The notes under the pieces: model-generated
Told to the model about the DNA's origin: nothing
Seen by the model: the letters and a program-made list of their open reading frames with translations, nothing else
Databases searched by the model: none
NCBI GenBank assembly: GCA_964486935.1
Contig: CAZAPG010000015.1
Coordinates: 1 to 64,000 of the forward strand
Direction of reading: 5' to 3'
Origin: CAZAPG01 sp964486935
GTDB taxonomy: Bacteria; Chloroflexota; Anaerolineae; 4572-78; J111
Length of the DNA: 64,000 nucleotides
In this document: piece by piece, positions 9,743-17,581 of the stretch
Position numbering within the stretch: position 1 is the stretch's first letter
Layout of the letters: each line of letters opens with the position of its first letter
Translations under genes and position numbers: made by a program

Positions 9743-9770
9743 TTGCATTTTTTAACCTGTGTGGCATAAT
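9743..9770 (+). promoter_or_regulatory. distal promoter candidate of the Rieske operon
   Basis: TTGCAT (9743-9748), 16 bases, CATAAT (9765-9770). It lies about 100 bases upstream of the stronger candidate at 9847-9875 in the 305-base spacer between divergent manA and the Rieske gene. Confidence 0.35.
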
Positions 9771-9846
9771 GTTGGCCGGAGAGTGAGGCAAACAAAAATA
9801 TCCCCGCAATCAATATTTATCGCGGCCAAAGAGGTCTGAAAATTTC

Positions 9847-9875
9847 TTGCGATATAATTTTCAGCGTGTTATAAT
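9847..9875 (+). promoter_or_regulatory. main promoter of the Rieske-cytochrome operon
   Basis: TTGCGA (9847-9852), 17 bases, TATAAT (9870-9875). Predicted start of transcription is near 9882, giving a leader of about 75 bases before the ATG at 9957. Confidence 0.6.
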
Positions 9876-9956
9876 CATTCTCCCCACCAAAAGTAACACA
9901 TCAGGGTTTTGTAGAACCACAAATTATTACAGTTCAAGCAAGGAGAGAGCGGGCCT

Positions 9957-11009
9957 ATGGCAAGAAGAACTCCAGAAGAGATTTTAGAACAACGCGAGGC
10001 GTGGCTGGCCCGTAAAGCCGCCAGAGAATCGGGGCAAGATATCCCTATAATGCCTCCCCTTAAACCGGGTGAAGAGCCTCCGGCCGACCTGGGTCAGGAT
10101 GGCGGCGGAGAGTCTGCCGCGCAGCCTGAAGAAACCGCCCAGGAAGAAGCCGTGGCTCAACCACAACAGGCCGAGCCGGCGCCCGAACCAGAGGCTCCGC
10201 CCCAGCCGGTAGCCGAAGCGCCCGCCAAAGTTGGGCCTAAAAAGCCCGCCGGTAAACGTTCGCCAGAAGAAGTTAGGGCGCAACGCGAAGCCTGGCTGGC
10301 CCGCAAAACCGCCGGAGAATCGGGGCAGGCTCCGCCGCCACAACCGGCAGCCGCGCCTAAACCGGCCGAAACGCCCAAAGCTGCCCCGGCCCCCAAAGCC
10401 GAAGCCACCCCTGCTCCTAAAAGAAGGGCCGAACCTGAAGGCGAGCCGATTGACCCTAACCTTACCCGCCGCGAGTTGCTAAACTACGCCTGGTTGGCCT
10501 CAATAGGCTTGTTTGCCGTGCAAACGGTGGGCTTAAGCCTGTGGTTTGCCTTTCCCAACTTTAAAGAAGGCGAGTTTGGCGGTGAATTCCCCCTGGGCGC
10601 GGCCTCCAGCGTAGTGCCCGAAGTCAATTCCGGGCCGGTTCCGTATACCGATGGTAAATTCTGGCTGGTCAACGTAGATGATGAAAGCCCCGAGGGTGAG
10701 CCTCGCCAGGGCGTGTTGGCCCTGTTCAAGGTGTGCACTCACCTGGGCTGCCTGTACGAGTGGGTGCAGGTAACATTTCGCTTTGAGTGCCCCTGCCACG
10801 GCTCCAAATTTTCTCTTACCGGCGATTACCTGGCCGGACCCGCGCGCCGCAGCCTCGACCGCTTTGTCATCAAGGCGATTGCCCCCGATGGCGCCGTGCG
10901 CGCTCAAACCAATGAGCAAGGCGACCCGTTGATTGTAGAACCCGATGACCAACTGGTAATTGATACCGGCGCCAGAATTTTGGGTTCATCTGATATAGTT
11001 ATTGCATGA
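9957..11009 (+). CDS. Rieske [2Fe-2S] protein with long duplicated N-terminal region
   Basis: Electron-transfer subunit of a cytochrome bc-type quinol oxidoreductase. The 350-residue protein has the Rieske cluster motifs CTHLGC (about 260-265) and CPCHGS (about 277-282) in a C-terminal domain outside the membrane, after one transmembrane helix (about 173-200). The first 165 residues are unusual: a Pro/Ala/Glu/Lys-rich segment holding two copies of a 25-residue unit (residues 3-27 and 100-124) with the core PEE, then QREAWLARK, then ESGQ. This part precedes the helix, so it should be cytoplasmic. ATG follows AAGGAGAG. Cytochrome b starts 20 bases downstream. Confidence 0.93.
   Translation: MARRTPEEILEQREAWLARKAARESGQDIPIMPPLKPGEEPPADLGQDGGGESAAQPEETAQEEAVAQPQQAEPAPEPEAPPQPVAEAPAKVGPKKPAGKRSPEEVRAQREAWLARKTAGESGQAPPPQPAAAPKPAETPKAAPAPKAEATPAPKRRAEPEGEPIDPNLTRRELLNYAWLASIGLFAVQTVGLSLWFAFPNFKEGEFGGEFPLGAASSVVPEVNSGPVPYTDGKFWLVNVDDESPEGEPRQGVLALFKVCTHLGCLYEWVQVTFRFECPCHGSKFSLTGDYLAGPARRSLDRFVIKAIAPDGAVRAQTNEQGDPLIVEPDDQLVIDTGARILGSSDIVIA
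9963..10037 (+). repeat. copy 1 of duplicated N-terminal unit in Rieske gene
   Basis: Encodes residues 3-27 of the Rieske protein. Shares the core QREAWLARK and the ending ESGQ with the copy at 10254-10328; about two thirds of positions match in protein. Confidence 0.85.
10254..10328 (+). repeat. copy 2 of duplicated N-terminal unit in Rieske gene
   Basis: Encodes residues 100-124, in frame with copy 1 and separated from it by a low-complexity linker rich in Glu, Pro, Gln and Ala. Confidence 0.85.
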
Positions 11010-11028
11010 TATAACCGGAGGCAAATAG

Positions 11029-12639
11029 ATGGACATTCCAGGCATGGGGTTTGTAAACAACCTTTTTGAAAAGGGCGTTAAACAAACTGTTACCGACAAA
11101 ATTGACGAAACCACCAGGGCCGTACTGGCCGGTATAGGCGTTAGAGAAGCCCGGGCAATTCTACGGGGCGAATCGCCCACCGAAAAGCCCAACCCCCGCT
11201 ACCGCGCCCAGGTAAAATCATTTTTGCTGCACATTCGCCCTAAATTCTATCAAGAGGGGTCAACCTGGTTTACCCACACCTTTCGGTTGGGTATGTTATC
11301 AACCCTGTTATTTGTTATTGAAACCATCACCGGTTTGATTTTGATGGTCTACTACACGCCCTCGCCCGATATTGCCTACTACGATATGCTCAATATTTTG
11401 AGCAACGTAAACTTTGGCAAATTCCTGCGCGACATGCATCGCCTGGGGGCCGAGCTAATGGTAATTTTTGTCACCCTGCATATGATCAGGGTTTATTTTA
11501 CCGGCGCTTATAAACATCCGCGCCAGTTTACCTGGCTTACCGGTGTGGTATTACTGCTGGTTACGTTGTTTCTCAGCTTTAGCGGCTACCTGCTGCCCTG
11601 GGACCAGTTAGCCTTTTGGGCAGTTACCATCGGCACCAGCATGGCCGAAGCAGCTCCGCTGGTGGGGTATCAGACCAACCTTATTCTGCGCGGGTCGCAA
11701 GATATTGGCGCGGGCGGGTTGCTAAGGTTTTACCTGCTGCATGTCTTTTTATTGCCGCTGGTGGCCATCATTTTTATCAGCGTGCATTACTACAAAGTAT
11801 CTCGCGAGCACAGCATCTCGCTGCCGGCTGCCATTGAAGAAGGCGAAGCTCCGCCGGAAAAAGTGGCCGCCGCCAAAAAGAAAATTGACCTCTTGCCCGA
11901 CCTGCTCACCAGCGAGTTGATGTGGATTGCGGTCATTACCACCGCCATGATTGTCGCCGTTTCCTTCTTCTACTCGGCCCAGCTAGAACACCACGCCGAC
12001 CCGCTGAAAACGCCGCTGCATACCACCGCCCCCTGGTATTTCTTGTGGCTACAGGGGATGCTCAAATTGGGCGACAAAACCCTGTGGGGGGTTGTTATTC
12101 CAACCATTATCTTTTTGATTTTGTTTGCCGTACCCTATCTTGACCCCGGCCCCAGCCGGCTGGCTAAAAACCGCAAGGTTGGCATTACCGTTGGGGTGGT
12201 TGTCACTATTTTTATTGTAGTTCTTAGTTTTATGGGTACCGGCCAATGGGGGGTTGCCGCCCCGCCGGCAGTAGAGCTAATTCAAGAGTTCATCCCAGAA
12301 GAGGGCGTGGGCGAAGTGAGAGAAATTCCCTACGACGATTTGTTTGTTGGTACCTACACCACCAGCGACTCCTCCACCTACCCTGGCGGTGAGCTTGGCG
12401 CAGTGATGCATGAAATAGAAGAGGCGGCCCACCGAGAAAGTGAAAACCCGGCCAATAACTTCTTTAACGGAGAGGTCACTATACAGATTGAACAATGGTC
12501 GCCTGTGCTCAAAAAGCTGACGATGACGGTTAATTGGGAAGAGGTGCCGGAAGGCAGCCAGACCGGTGAATTGGAAGAAAACTCTCTTAGCAAAGTTTTC
12601 TACTTCCACGAAAATTCCAACTATACCTTGCTTGAATAG
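11029..12639 (+). CDS. cytochrome b subunit of a bc-type complex, fused b6/subunit IV form
   Basis: Quinol-oxidising dihaem membrane subunit. The 536-residue protein has four haem-ligating His: HRLGA (about 136) and LHMIR (about 150) on one helix, YLLHV (about 237) and SVHYYKV (about 252) on another. FSGYLLPWDQLAFWAV marks the b6 part. The subunit IV part follows in the same chain (three further helices to about residue 405). Where the family has PEWY at the quinol site, this protein has APWYF (about 333-337). N- and C-terminal extensions are notable: about 60 soluble residues before the core and about 130 after the last helix. ATG is preceded by GGAGGC. Lies between Rieske and cytochrome c genes. 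Confidence 0.93.
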   Translation: MDIPGMGFVNNLFEKGVKQTVTDKIDETTRAVLAGIGVREARAILRGESPTEKPNPRYRAQVKSFLLHIRPKFYQEGSTWFTHTFRLGMLSTLLFVIETITGLILMVYYTPSPDIAYYDMLNILSNVNFGKFLRDMHRLGAELMVIFVTLHMIRVYFTGAYKHPRQFTWLTGVVLLLVTLFLSFSGYLLPWDQLAFWAVTIGTSMAEAAPLVGYQTNLILRGSQDIGAGGLLRFYLLHVFLLPLVAIIFISVHYYKVSREHSISLPAAIEEGEAPPEKVAAAKKKIDLLPDLLTSELMWIAVITTAMIVAVSFFYSAQLEHHADPLKTPLHTTAPWYFLWLQGMLKLGDKTLWGVVIPTIIFLILFAVPYLDPGPSRLAKNRKVGITVGVVVTIFIVVLSFMGTGQWGVAAPPAVELIQEFIPEEGVGEVREIPYDDLFVGTYTTSDSSTYPGGELGAVMHEIEEAAHRESENPANNFFNGEVTIQIEQWSPVLKKLTMTVNWEEVPEGSQTGELEENSLSKVFYFHENSNYTLLE

Positions 12640-12648
12640 TGGTGAAGA

Positions 12649-13404
12649 ATGCTAGATACAAGAATTCTAATAGGTTTGATAGCCATACTCATTTCTGTAA
12701 GCAGTATTGTTTATGTTGGTATTAACGAGCCTGACCGGCAGGCCGAGTTTAAAGCCGCTTTTGATGGGCGCACTGTTGAAACTGGCGCGGCTATCTATGG
12801 CGAGTATTGCAGCCCCTGTCATGGCATTCAGGGCCAGGGTATTGAAGGGGTTGCGCCTGCGCTCAATAGCCCCGATTTCTTCCACAATCGGCTGAAAGAG
12901 ATTGGCTATCAGGGGTCGTTACAATCCTATGTAAGGTTGACGGTGGCCGGCGGGCGTCCCATCCAATCATCCGGTACCACCTGGCCCCAAAATATGCCCA
13001 CCTGGAGCGTAGATTATGGCGGGCCGCTGCGGAATGACCAGGTTGATGCCGTAACCGCTTTTGTTCTTCATTGGGGCGAGTTTGTGCCCGCCCCCGGCGA
13101 AGCCACCCCCACGCCCACCCCGCTTGATTGCGATACGCCCGAAGAGTGCGGCCAGTTGCTCTTTCAAAATTTAGGTTGTGTTGGATGTCACGTTATTAAT
13201 GGCGCAGGCGGCGGTGTTGGGCCGGATTTGACCAATGTGTATAGCGATAGGGGCGAAGACTACGTTCGCCAGTCGATTGTAAACCCCAATGCCGTTATTG
13301 CCGAAGGATACCAGCCCAATATTATGCCCCAAAACTTTGGCGAGCGTTTGAGCGATGATGACCTGAACAGCATTATAGCCTACCTTGCCTCGGTTTCTCA
13401 GTAA
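12649..13404 (+). CDS. membrane-anchored dihaem cytochrome c
   Basis: Likely electron acceptor subunit of the bc-type complex. The 251-residue protein has an N-terminal membrane anchor (about residues 5-23), then two c-type haem sites, CSPCH (about 59-63) and CVGCH (about 178-182). Each is in a cytochrome-c fold with a candidate distal Met (NMPTW and NIMPQNF). A Thr-Pro-rich hinge (ATPTPTPLD) separates the two domains. It starts nine bases after the cytochrome b stop and ends before a strong terminator, completing a three-gene operon. Confidence 0.93.
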   Translation: MLDTRILIGLIAILISVSSIVYVGINEPDRQAEFKAAFDGRTVETGAAIYGEYCSPCHGIQGQGIEGVAPALNSPDFFHNRLKEIGYQGSLQSYVRLTVAGGRPIQSSGTTWPQNMPTWSVDYGGPLRNDQVDAVTAFVLHWGEFVPAPGEATPTPTPLDCDTPEECGQLLFQNLGCVGCHVINGAGGGVGPDLTNVYSDRGEDYVRQSIVNPNAVIAEGYQPNIMPQNFGERLSDDDLNSIIAYLASVSQ

Positions 13405-13417
13405 TTAACGCTTTAAA

Positions 13418-13453
13418 CAAAAAAAGGCGGCTGCCTGAACAGTCGCCTTTTTT
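13418..13453. terminator. bidirectional rho-independent terminator
   Basis: Hairpin GGCGGCTG (13426-13433), loop CCTGAA, CAGTCGCC (13440-13447) with one G-T wobble, flanked by an A run on the left and a T run on the right. It can stop both the plus-strand cytochrome operon and the minus-strand SCP2 gene, which converge here. Confidence 0.85.
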
Positions 13454-13467
13454 ATTGAGCGCAAAAA

Positions 13468-13806
13468 TTATACCCGGTTTCTGTCGAACATTTCCTGGAA
13501 CTTCATTGCCAGGGTCATATCACCTTGCAATTTTATTTTGCCGGCCATAAACAGCCCCATTGGATTGGCCTCGCCGCGAGTCAGGGCCACATAATCTTTG
13601 GCCTCCATGCCCAGGGTTAAATCCGGGGCGACTGCCTGGCCTGTGTGGGCTGATATTTGCCCGTTGGCAATTTTTAGCTGCCAGCTTCCGCCGCCATCGC
13701 CGCTGAGGTCAAGCTGAATAATGGCATTAACCCCGGCGGCTTTTTCGGGTACAAATGCCTGGGGCATTTTGTTAAAAATTTGCTGTAAATCGTCTGCTAT
13801 GCTCAT
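13468..13806 (-). CDS. SCP2 sterol-carrier-like lipid-binding domain protein
   Basis: A stand-alone SCP2 domain of 112 residues, expected to bind lipids in the cytoplasm; the ligand is unknown. The run VNAIIQLDLSGDGGGSWQLK followed by APDLTLGMEAKDYVALTRGE and NPMGLFMAGKIKLQGD is typical. A longer open frame exists upstream, but GAGGAG stands at good distance before the ATG at 13806 and homology begins there, so I start at MSIADDLQQIF. The promoter and a strong palindrome are upstream. Confidence 0.88.
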   Translation of the reverse strand: MSIADDLQQIFNKMPQAFVPEKAAGVNAIIQLDLSGDGGGSWQLKIANGQISAHTGQAVAPDLTLGMEAKDYVALTRGEANPMGLFMAGKIKLQGDMTLAMKFQEMFDRNRV

Positions 13807-13836
13807 GCCGGTAAACTCCTCTGTAAATAATGGTGG

Positions 13837-13866
13837 CGGAATGTCAAAGCGCACTTTGACATTCCG
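13837..13866. promoter_or_regulatory. 13-bp perfect inverted repeat in the SCP2 leader
   Basis: CGGAATGTCAAAG (13837-13849), four bases CGCA, then its exact reverse complement (13854-13866). It lies between the predicted transcription start (about 13894) and the SCP2 ATG, ending 31 bases before the ATG. Either a repressor operator or an RNA hairpin. A second, imperfect dyad (8 of 10 pairs) lies at 13868-13893. Confidence 0.7.
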
Positions 13867-13900
13867 GGTGTTCACCCTCGTTTGGGTGTAAACGCATGTG

Positions 13901-13929
13901 AGTATAACTGACCCCGCCACGCATGTCAA
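13901..13929 (-). promoter_or_regulatory. promoter of the SCP2 gene
   Basis: Minus strand: TTGACA (13929-13924), 17 bases, TATACT (13906-13901). A near-consensus housekeeping promoter. Confidence 0.65.
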
Positions 13930-13994
13930 TGAGAAATATTTTAGAATTTTAGAGACCCGCCGTAAAATTTAGATGTTCTAACACACAGGTTTAG

Positions 13995-14023
13995 TTGACG
14001 GCGTTTCATTAAGCTAGTAGAAT
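13995..14023 (+). promoter_or_regulatory. promoter of the cupin-radC unit
   Basis: TTGACG (13995-14000), 17 bases, TAGAAT (14018-14023), about 33 bases before the cupin ATG. It is divergent from the SCP2 promoter. Confidence 0.55.
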
Positions 14024-14055
14024 AGCTCAATTAAAATTAACCACAGGTGATACGC

Positions 14056-14367
14056 ATGGAATTAAAAATAACCCCCTGGGACCAGGACAACCCCCCAACC
14101 GAAGAAATGTTGCGCGAGCAACTGGATGACCAGGAACTGCGGATATTCCGCTGGTCGCGCCCGCCAGAGGGCGTTTTGCCCGGCCACACCCACGGCTACC
14201 ACAAAATACTCTACGTGGTAGATGGCTCAATCAAGTTTGATTTCCCCACCCGTCAGGAAACCTTTAATCTAAAGGCCGGCGACCGGCTGGAGCTGCCCGC
14301 CGGAATTAGACACACGGCCACAGTTGGAGGCGATGGGGTATCCTGTTTGGAAGCGCATATTTACTAA
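14056..14367 (+). CDS. small single-domain cupin
   Basis: A 103-residue beta-barrel protein of the cupin superfamily. Metal-binding residues of motif 1 are in PGHTHGYHKILYVVDGS, and motif 2 is LPAGIRHTA. No further domain allows a reaction to be named; such proteins may be metal-dependent isomerases, dioxygenases or sensors. A GTG nine bases upstream is in frame, but AGGTG at good spacing favours the ATG at 14056. radC follows 38 bases later. Confidence 0.85.
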   Translation: MELKITPWDQDNPPTEEMLREQLDDQELRIFRWSRPPEGVLPGHTHGYHKILYVVDGSIKFDFPTRQETFNLKAGDRLELPAGIRHTATVGGDGVSCLEAHIY

Positions 14368-14405
14368 ATGCCAAAATAATATAAACAACGAGGAGGGCTG
14401 CCGGG

Positions 14406-15133
14406 ATGACAACTATTGATGCATCCTCTGGTTATCATTTAACCATTCGCGATTTTCCCGAAGACGAACGTCCACGGGAGCGATTGCAGCAATTTGGCGC
14501 TGCTGCGTTGTCAAATGCAGAGTTGCTGGCTATTTTGCTGCGGGTTGGCTCTCCCGGAGAAAATGTGGTAACCCTCAGTACCCGGCTGCTCAAAGAATTT
14601 GGCGGACTGCCCGGCCTGGCCAGAGCCAGCTACAACGACCTGGAAAACGTTAAAGGAGTCAGCATGGCCAAAATTGCCCAGCTTAAGGCCGCGCTAGAGT
14701 TGGGCCGCCGGCTGCTGTTGAGCGCGCCAGATGCGCGTCCTCAAATTACCTGTCCAAACGATGCAGCTAACTTTTTGATGTTAGAGATGAGTCCTCTGGA
14801 GCAGGAAAATTTACGCACCATCTTGCTGGATACCAAAAACCGGGTGCTGGCCAGCCCTACCGTTTATATTGGCAATGTCAACGCCTCTANNNNNNNNNNT
14901 CTATCATTCGCGTTTCAGAAATATTTCGTGATGCCGTTAGAGAAAATGCCGTAGCCATAATTGTGGCCCACAACCATCCCTCCGGCGACCCTACGCCCTC
15001 GCCAGAAGATGTGCAGGTGACGCGCTCGATTGTAAAAGCCGGCCAGCTATTAGGCATTGACGTGCTGGACCACGTGGTTATTGGTCATCACCGGTTTGTC
15101 AGCCTCAAAGAGCGGGGGTTAGGGTTTGATTAA
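14406..15133 (+). CDS. radC: RadC/UPF0758 JAMM-domain protein, interrupted only by an assembly gap
   Basis: Widespread family of unknown cellular role, historically linked to DNA repair. The N-terminal part has a helix-hairpin-helix (LENVKGVSMAKIAQLKAALEL); the C-terminal JAMM part has the metal motif AHNHPSGDPTPSPED. Ten Ns (14890-14899) break the frame. The bases before and after them are both TCTA, and deleting one TCTA plus the Ns restores a single frame, reading NVNAS-IIRVSEIF as in the family. The gene is therefore probably intact at 237 residues. ATG is preceded by GAGGAGGG. Confidence 0.93.
14890..14899. other. assembly gap (10 N) inside radC
   Basis: Ten Ns flanked by TCTA on both sides. 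The duplicated four bases suggest two contigs that really overlap, so the true gap size is probably minus four. Confidence 0.9.
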
Positions 15134-15162
15134 GCCACCAGGCCTCACAAAAATCACCCGCC

Positions 15163-15198
15163 GGGCATCGTTTTACAGCAGCGATGCCCTTGTTATTT
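15163..15198 (+). terminator. probable rho-independent terminator after radC
   Basis: GGGCATCG (15163-15170) and CGATGCCC (15182-15189) form an 8-bp stem with an 11-base loop, followed by TTGTTATTT. It begins 30 bases after the radC stop. Confidence 0.6.
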
Positions 15199-15222
15199 GC
15201 AAAAGGTTATCTGCGCCGTATT

Positions 15223-15250
15223 TTGCAAATTAAATGCAGGGTGTTATACT
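15223..15250 (+). promoter_or_regulatory. promoter of the alpha-oxoamine synthase gene
   Basis: TTGCAA (15223-15228), 16 bases, TATACT (15245-15250). The leader to the ATG at 15337 would be about 80 bases. Confidence 0.55.
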
Positions 15251-15336
15251 TTTGGCCGGTGGTCAGGAACAATTTTTGTCAAAGTTCCCTTACTCTAAAA
15301 ATTTTTACCCGGGTTGCGGCAAAAGAAAGGAACTTT

Positions 15337-16578
15337 ATGGCTTCATTGAAAAACGGCAACAATTCTGGTAGCAACCGTACCATGAATCCGATTGCCTGGC
15401 GCATTGAACAAATGAATGAACGCGTGCGCTCCGCCAAGGAACAGGACCTGTACCTGTACCTTCAGGCCGCCGATGAAGTAGACGGAGCTTACGTAACCAT
15501 TAATGGGCGCAAAATGTTGCAGTTTGCCTCTTACGCTTATCTGAACCTGCTGGGACATCCAAAAATTCAGGCCGCCGCCAGAGCAGCCCTGGATGAATTT
15601 GGCCCCGGTACGCACGGCGTTCGGGTGCTGGCCGGCACCACCCGGCTGCACGTAGAGCTGGAAAAAAGAATCGCCACATTCAAAAAAACCGAAGACGCGA
15701 TGGTTCTATCCAGCGGCTACGTAACCAACCTGGGCACCATTGCCGCTTTGCTGGGCCGTAACGATGTGGTTATTTCCGACAAGCTAAACCACGCCAGTAT
15801 TGTAGACGGCTGCCTGTTGTCTCGCTCCAAATTTGTCCGCTTTGAACACAATGATATGGAAGCCCTGGAAAAGGCGCTGATTGAAGCGCCCAAACGTTCC
15901 GGCAAACTGGTCGTAGTTGATGCTGTATTCAGTATGGATGGCGATATCATTAACCTGCCAGAAGTAGTGCGCCTTTGCCGTAAACATCACGCCATGCTCA
16001 TGGTCGACGAAGCCCACTCGGTGGGGGTGCTTGGTGAAACGGGCCATGGCATTATTGAGCATTTTGGCCTTGATGAAGATGCGGTTGATATTAAAATGGG
16101 CACCCTCAGCAAAACCATTCCGGCGGTGGGCGGCTACGTGGCCGGACGGTCGGACCTGATTACCTATCTAAAACACACCACTCGCGCCTTTGTGTTTTCT
16201 GCCGCCTTGCCTCCCCCGGCTGTGGGCGCGGCCATTGCCTCGTTTGATGTTATTGAACAGGAGCCGGAACGAGTCAAAAAGTTGCAAAGCAACGTTAATT
16301 ATTTTATTAAAGGACTCCAGGAGCGTGGCTTTGACACCCTTAACAGCGAAACGCCCATTGTGCCCATTATTGCCGGCGACGACGAACGCGCCTGGATGAT
16401 GGCCAAACTCTCTCAGGAGCAAGATATTTTTGTGCTGCCGATTGTCTCTCCGGCTGTGCCGGCGGGTACCAGCCGCTTGCGGGCCAACGTCACCGTGGGA
16501 CACTCGCTTGATGAAATTGAACGGGCCATGGATATTTTTGAGGCCGCCGGTAAAGCTGTAGGCGTGTTGCCGTCTTAA
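15337..16578 (+). CDS. alpha-oxoamine synthase family PLP enzyme
   Basis: PLP enzyme condensing an amino acid with an acyl-CoA. The family includes 8-amino-7-oxononanoate synthase, 2-amino-3-ketobutyrate CoA ligase and serine palmitoyltransferase. The 413-residue protein has HGVRVLAGTTRLHVELE, the cofactor Asp/His in DEAHSVGVLGETGHG, and the PLP lysine in GTLSKTIPAVGGYVAG. An extended frame reaches upstream, but AGAAAGGA before the ATG at 15337 and the start of homology set the start. No other biotin gene is nearby. A lipid kinase and a methyltransferase follow, which leans towards lipid (sphingoid-type) synthesis, but this is inference. Confidence 0.9.
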   Translation: MASLKNGNNSGSNRTMNPIAWRIEQMNERVRSAKEQDLYLYLQAADEVDGAYVTINGRKMLQFASYAYLNLLGHPKIQAAARAALDEFGPGTHGVRVLAGTTRLHVELEKRIATFKKTEDAMVLSSGYVTNLGTIAALLGRNDVVISDKLNHASIVDGCLLSRSKFVRFEHNDMEALEKALIEAPKRSGKLVVVDAVFSMDGDIINLPEVVRLCRKHHAMLMVDEAHSVGVLGETGHGIIEHFGLDEDAVDIKMGTLSKTIPAVGGYVAGRSDLITYLKHTTRAFVFSAALPPPAVGAAIASFDVIEQEPERVKKLQSNVNYFIKGLQERGFDTLNSETPIVPIIAGDDERAWMMAKLSQEQDIFVLPIVSPAVPAGTSRLRANVTVGHSLDEIERAMDIFEAAGKAVGVLPS

Positions 16579-16609
16579 ATTCAAGCTGTTTCTGGTTTGG
16601 TAACTGCAA

Positions 16610-16648
16610 AAGGCCGTTGGTCGTGCTGGGGCATCACCAAACGGCCTT
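16610..16648 (+). terminator. rho-independent terminator after the alpha-oxoamine synthase
   Basis: AAGGCCGTTGGT (16610-16621) pairs with ACCAAACGGCCTT (16636-16648) with one bulged base; the tail ATTGTTT follows. The lipid kinase begins 24 bases further on, so this may act as an attenuator between the two. Confidence 0.65.
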
Positions 16649-16672
16649 ATTGTTTGGCGAGGCAAAAGCGCT

Positions 16673-17566
16673 GTGTCGCACCAACTAAAGGTCATCCTAA
16701 ACCCGCGCGGGGGAGGGCTGAACCGGCAGGCAAAAATTGACCTGATTGAAAAAGGGCTGCAAGGCGCCGGCCTGTCCTATGAGCTGGAGCTGACCCGCTA
16801 CCGCCGCCACGCTCTGGAGCTGGCCAAAGAAGCCGCCTTGGCCCACTGGCCGGTGGTGGTGGCCGCCGGCGGCGATGGCACCATTAACGAAGTGGTCAAC
16901 GGCTTAATGCAGGCCGCCAACCAGGCCCCGCTGCCCCGGCTGGGTATCATCCCCTTTGGCTCGGCCAATGACCTGGCCGACATCCTGAGCCTGCCGCGCA
17001 ATATTACCCTGGCCTGCCGGCGCATTGCCGCCGGTAATACCCGGTTAATTGATGTTTGCCGGGTTAATGACTACTATTTTGTGAACAACTCGGCCATGGG
17101 CCTGGAATCTATGGTGACGTTACAGCAAGACCAGATGCGCCGCCTCAAGGGTAATTTGCGGTACATTGTGGCTGCCCTCAAAAGCATTATTCAGGCCAGT
17201 TCTTGGCAGGTGCGGCTGGAGTGGGACCACGGCATTTTTGAAGGCCCGCTGACCCTGGTCTCGGTTGGCAACAGCCGGCGCACGGGCGGCGCATTTTTTA
17301 TGACCCCCCGGGCCGAGCCGGATGACGGCCTGCTTGATTTTATTTATGCCTTTCAGATGAGTCGCTGGCAAATGCTAAAGTTACTGCCCCAAACCTTTAG
17401 CGGCAAACACGTACACCACCCGCTGGTAACGTATTTACAGACCACCTCGCTCTGCCTGACGGTTTCTCCGCCCACTCCCATTCAGGCCGATGGCGAAATC
17501 ATCGACCAAAACGCCACCGAGATTCGCTACCAGATTTATCACAAAAAACTCCCCGTCATCGTTTAG
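16673..17566 (+). CDS. diacylglycerol-kinase-family lipid kinase (YegS/BmrU type)
   Basis: ATP-dependent kinase of lipid substrates (diacylglycerol, sphingoid base or similar), probably at the inner membrane face. The 297-residue protein has the nucleotide motif AAGGDGTINEVVNGL and the variant PFGSANDLA where the family usually has GTGNDFA. PDDGLLDF is near residue 220. The start is GTG, with GAGG eleven bases upstream. The methyltransferase begins 16 bases after its stop, so the two form one unit. Confidence 0.9.
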   Translation: MSHQLKVILNPRGGGLNRQAKIDLIEKGLQGAGLSYELELTRYRRHALELAKEAALAHWPVVVAAGGDGTINEVVNGLMQAANQAPLPRLGIIPFGSANDLADILSLPRNITLACRRIAAGNTRLIDVCRVNDYYFVNNSAMGLESMVTLQQDQMRRLKGNLRYIVAALKSIIQASSWQVRLEWDHGIFEGPLTLVSVGNSRRTGGAFFMTPRAEPDDGLLDFIYAFQMSRWQMLKLLPQTFSGKHVHHPLVTYLQTTSLCLTVSPPTPIQADGEIIDQNATEIRYQIYHKKLPVIV

Positions 17567-17581
17567 CCCGGAGTTGGCCTC

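Noticed and set aside
13418..13453. Operator between the cytochrome c and SCP2 genes
   Set aside because: The dyad is GC-rich with A and T runs on both sides and lies after two converging stops, so it is a terminator.
14406..14954. radC as a frameshifted pseudogene
   Set aside because: The frame change lies exactly at the ten Ns, and the duplicated TCTA explains it as an assembly gap.
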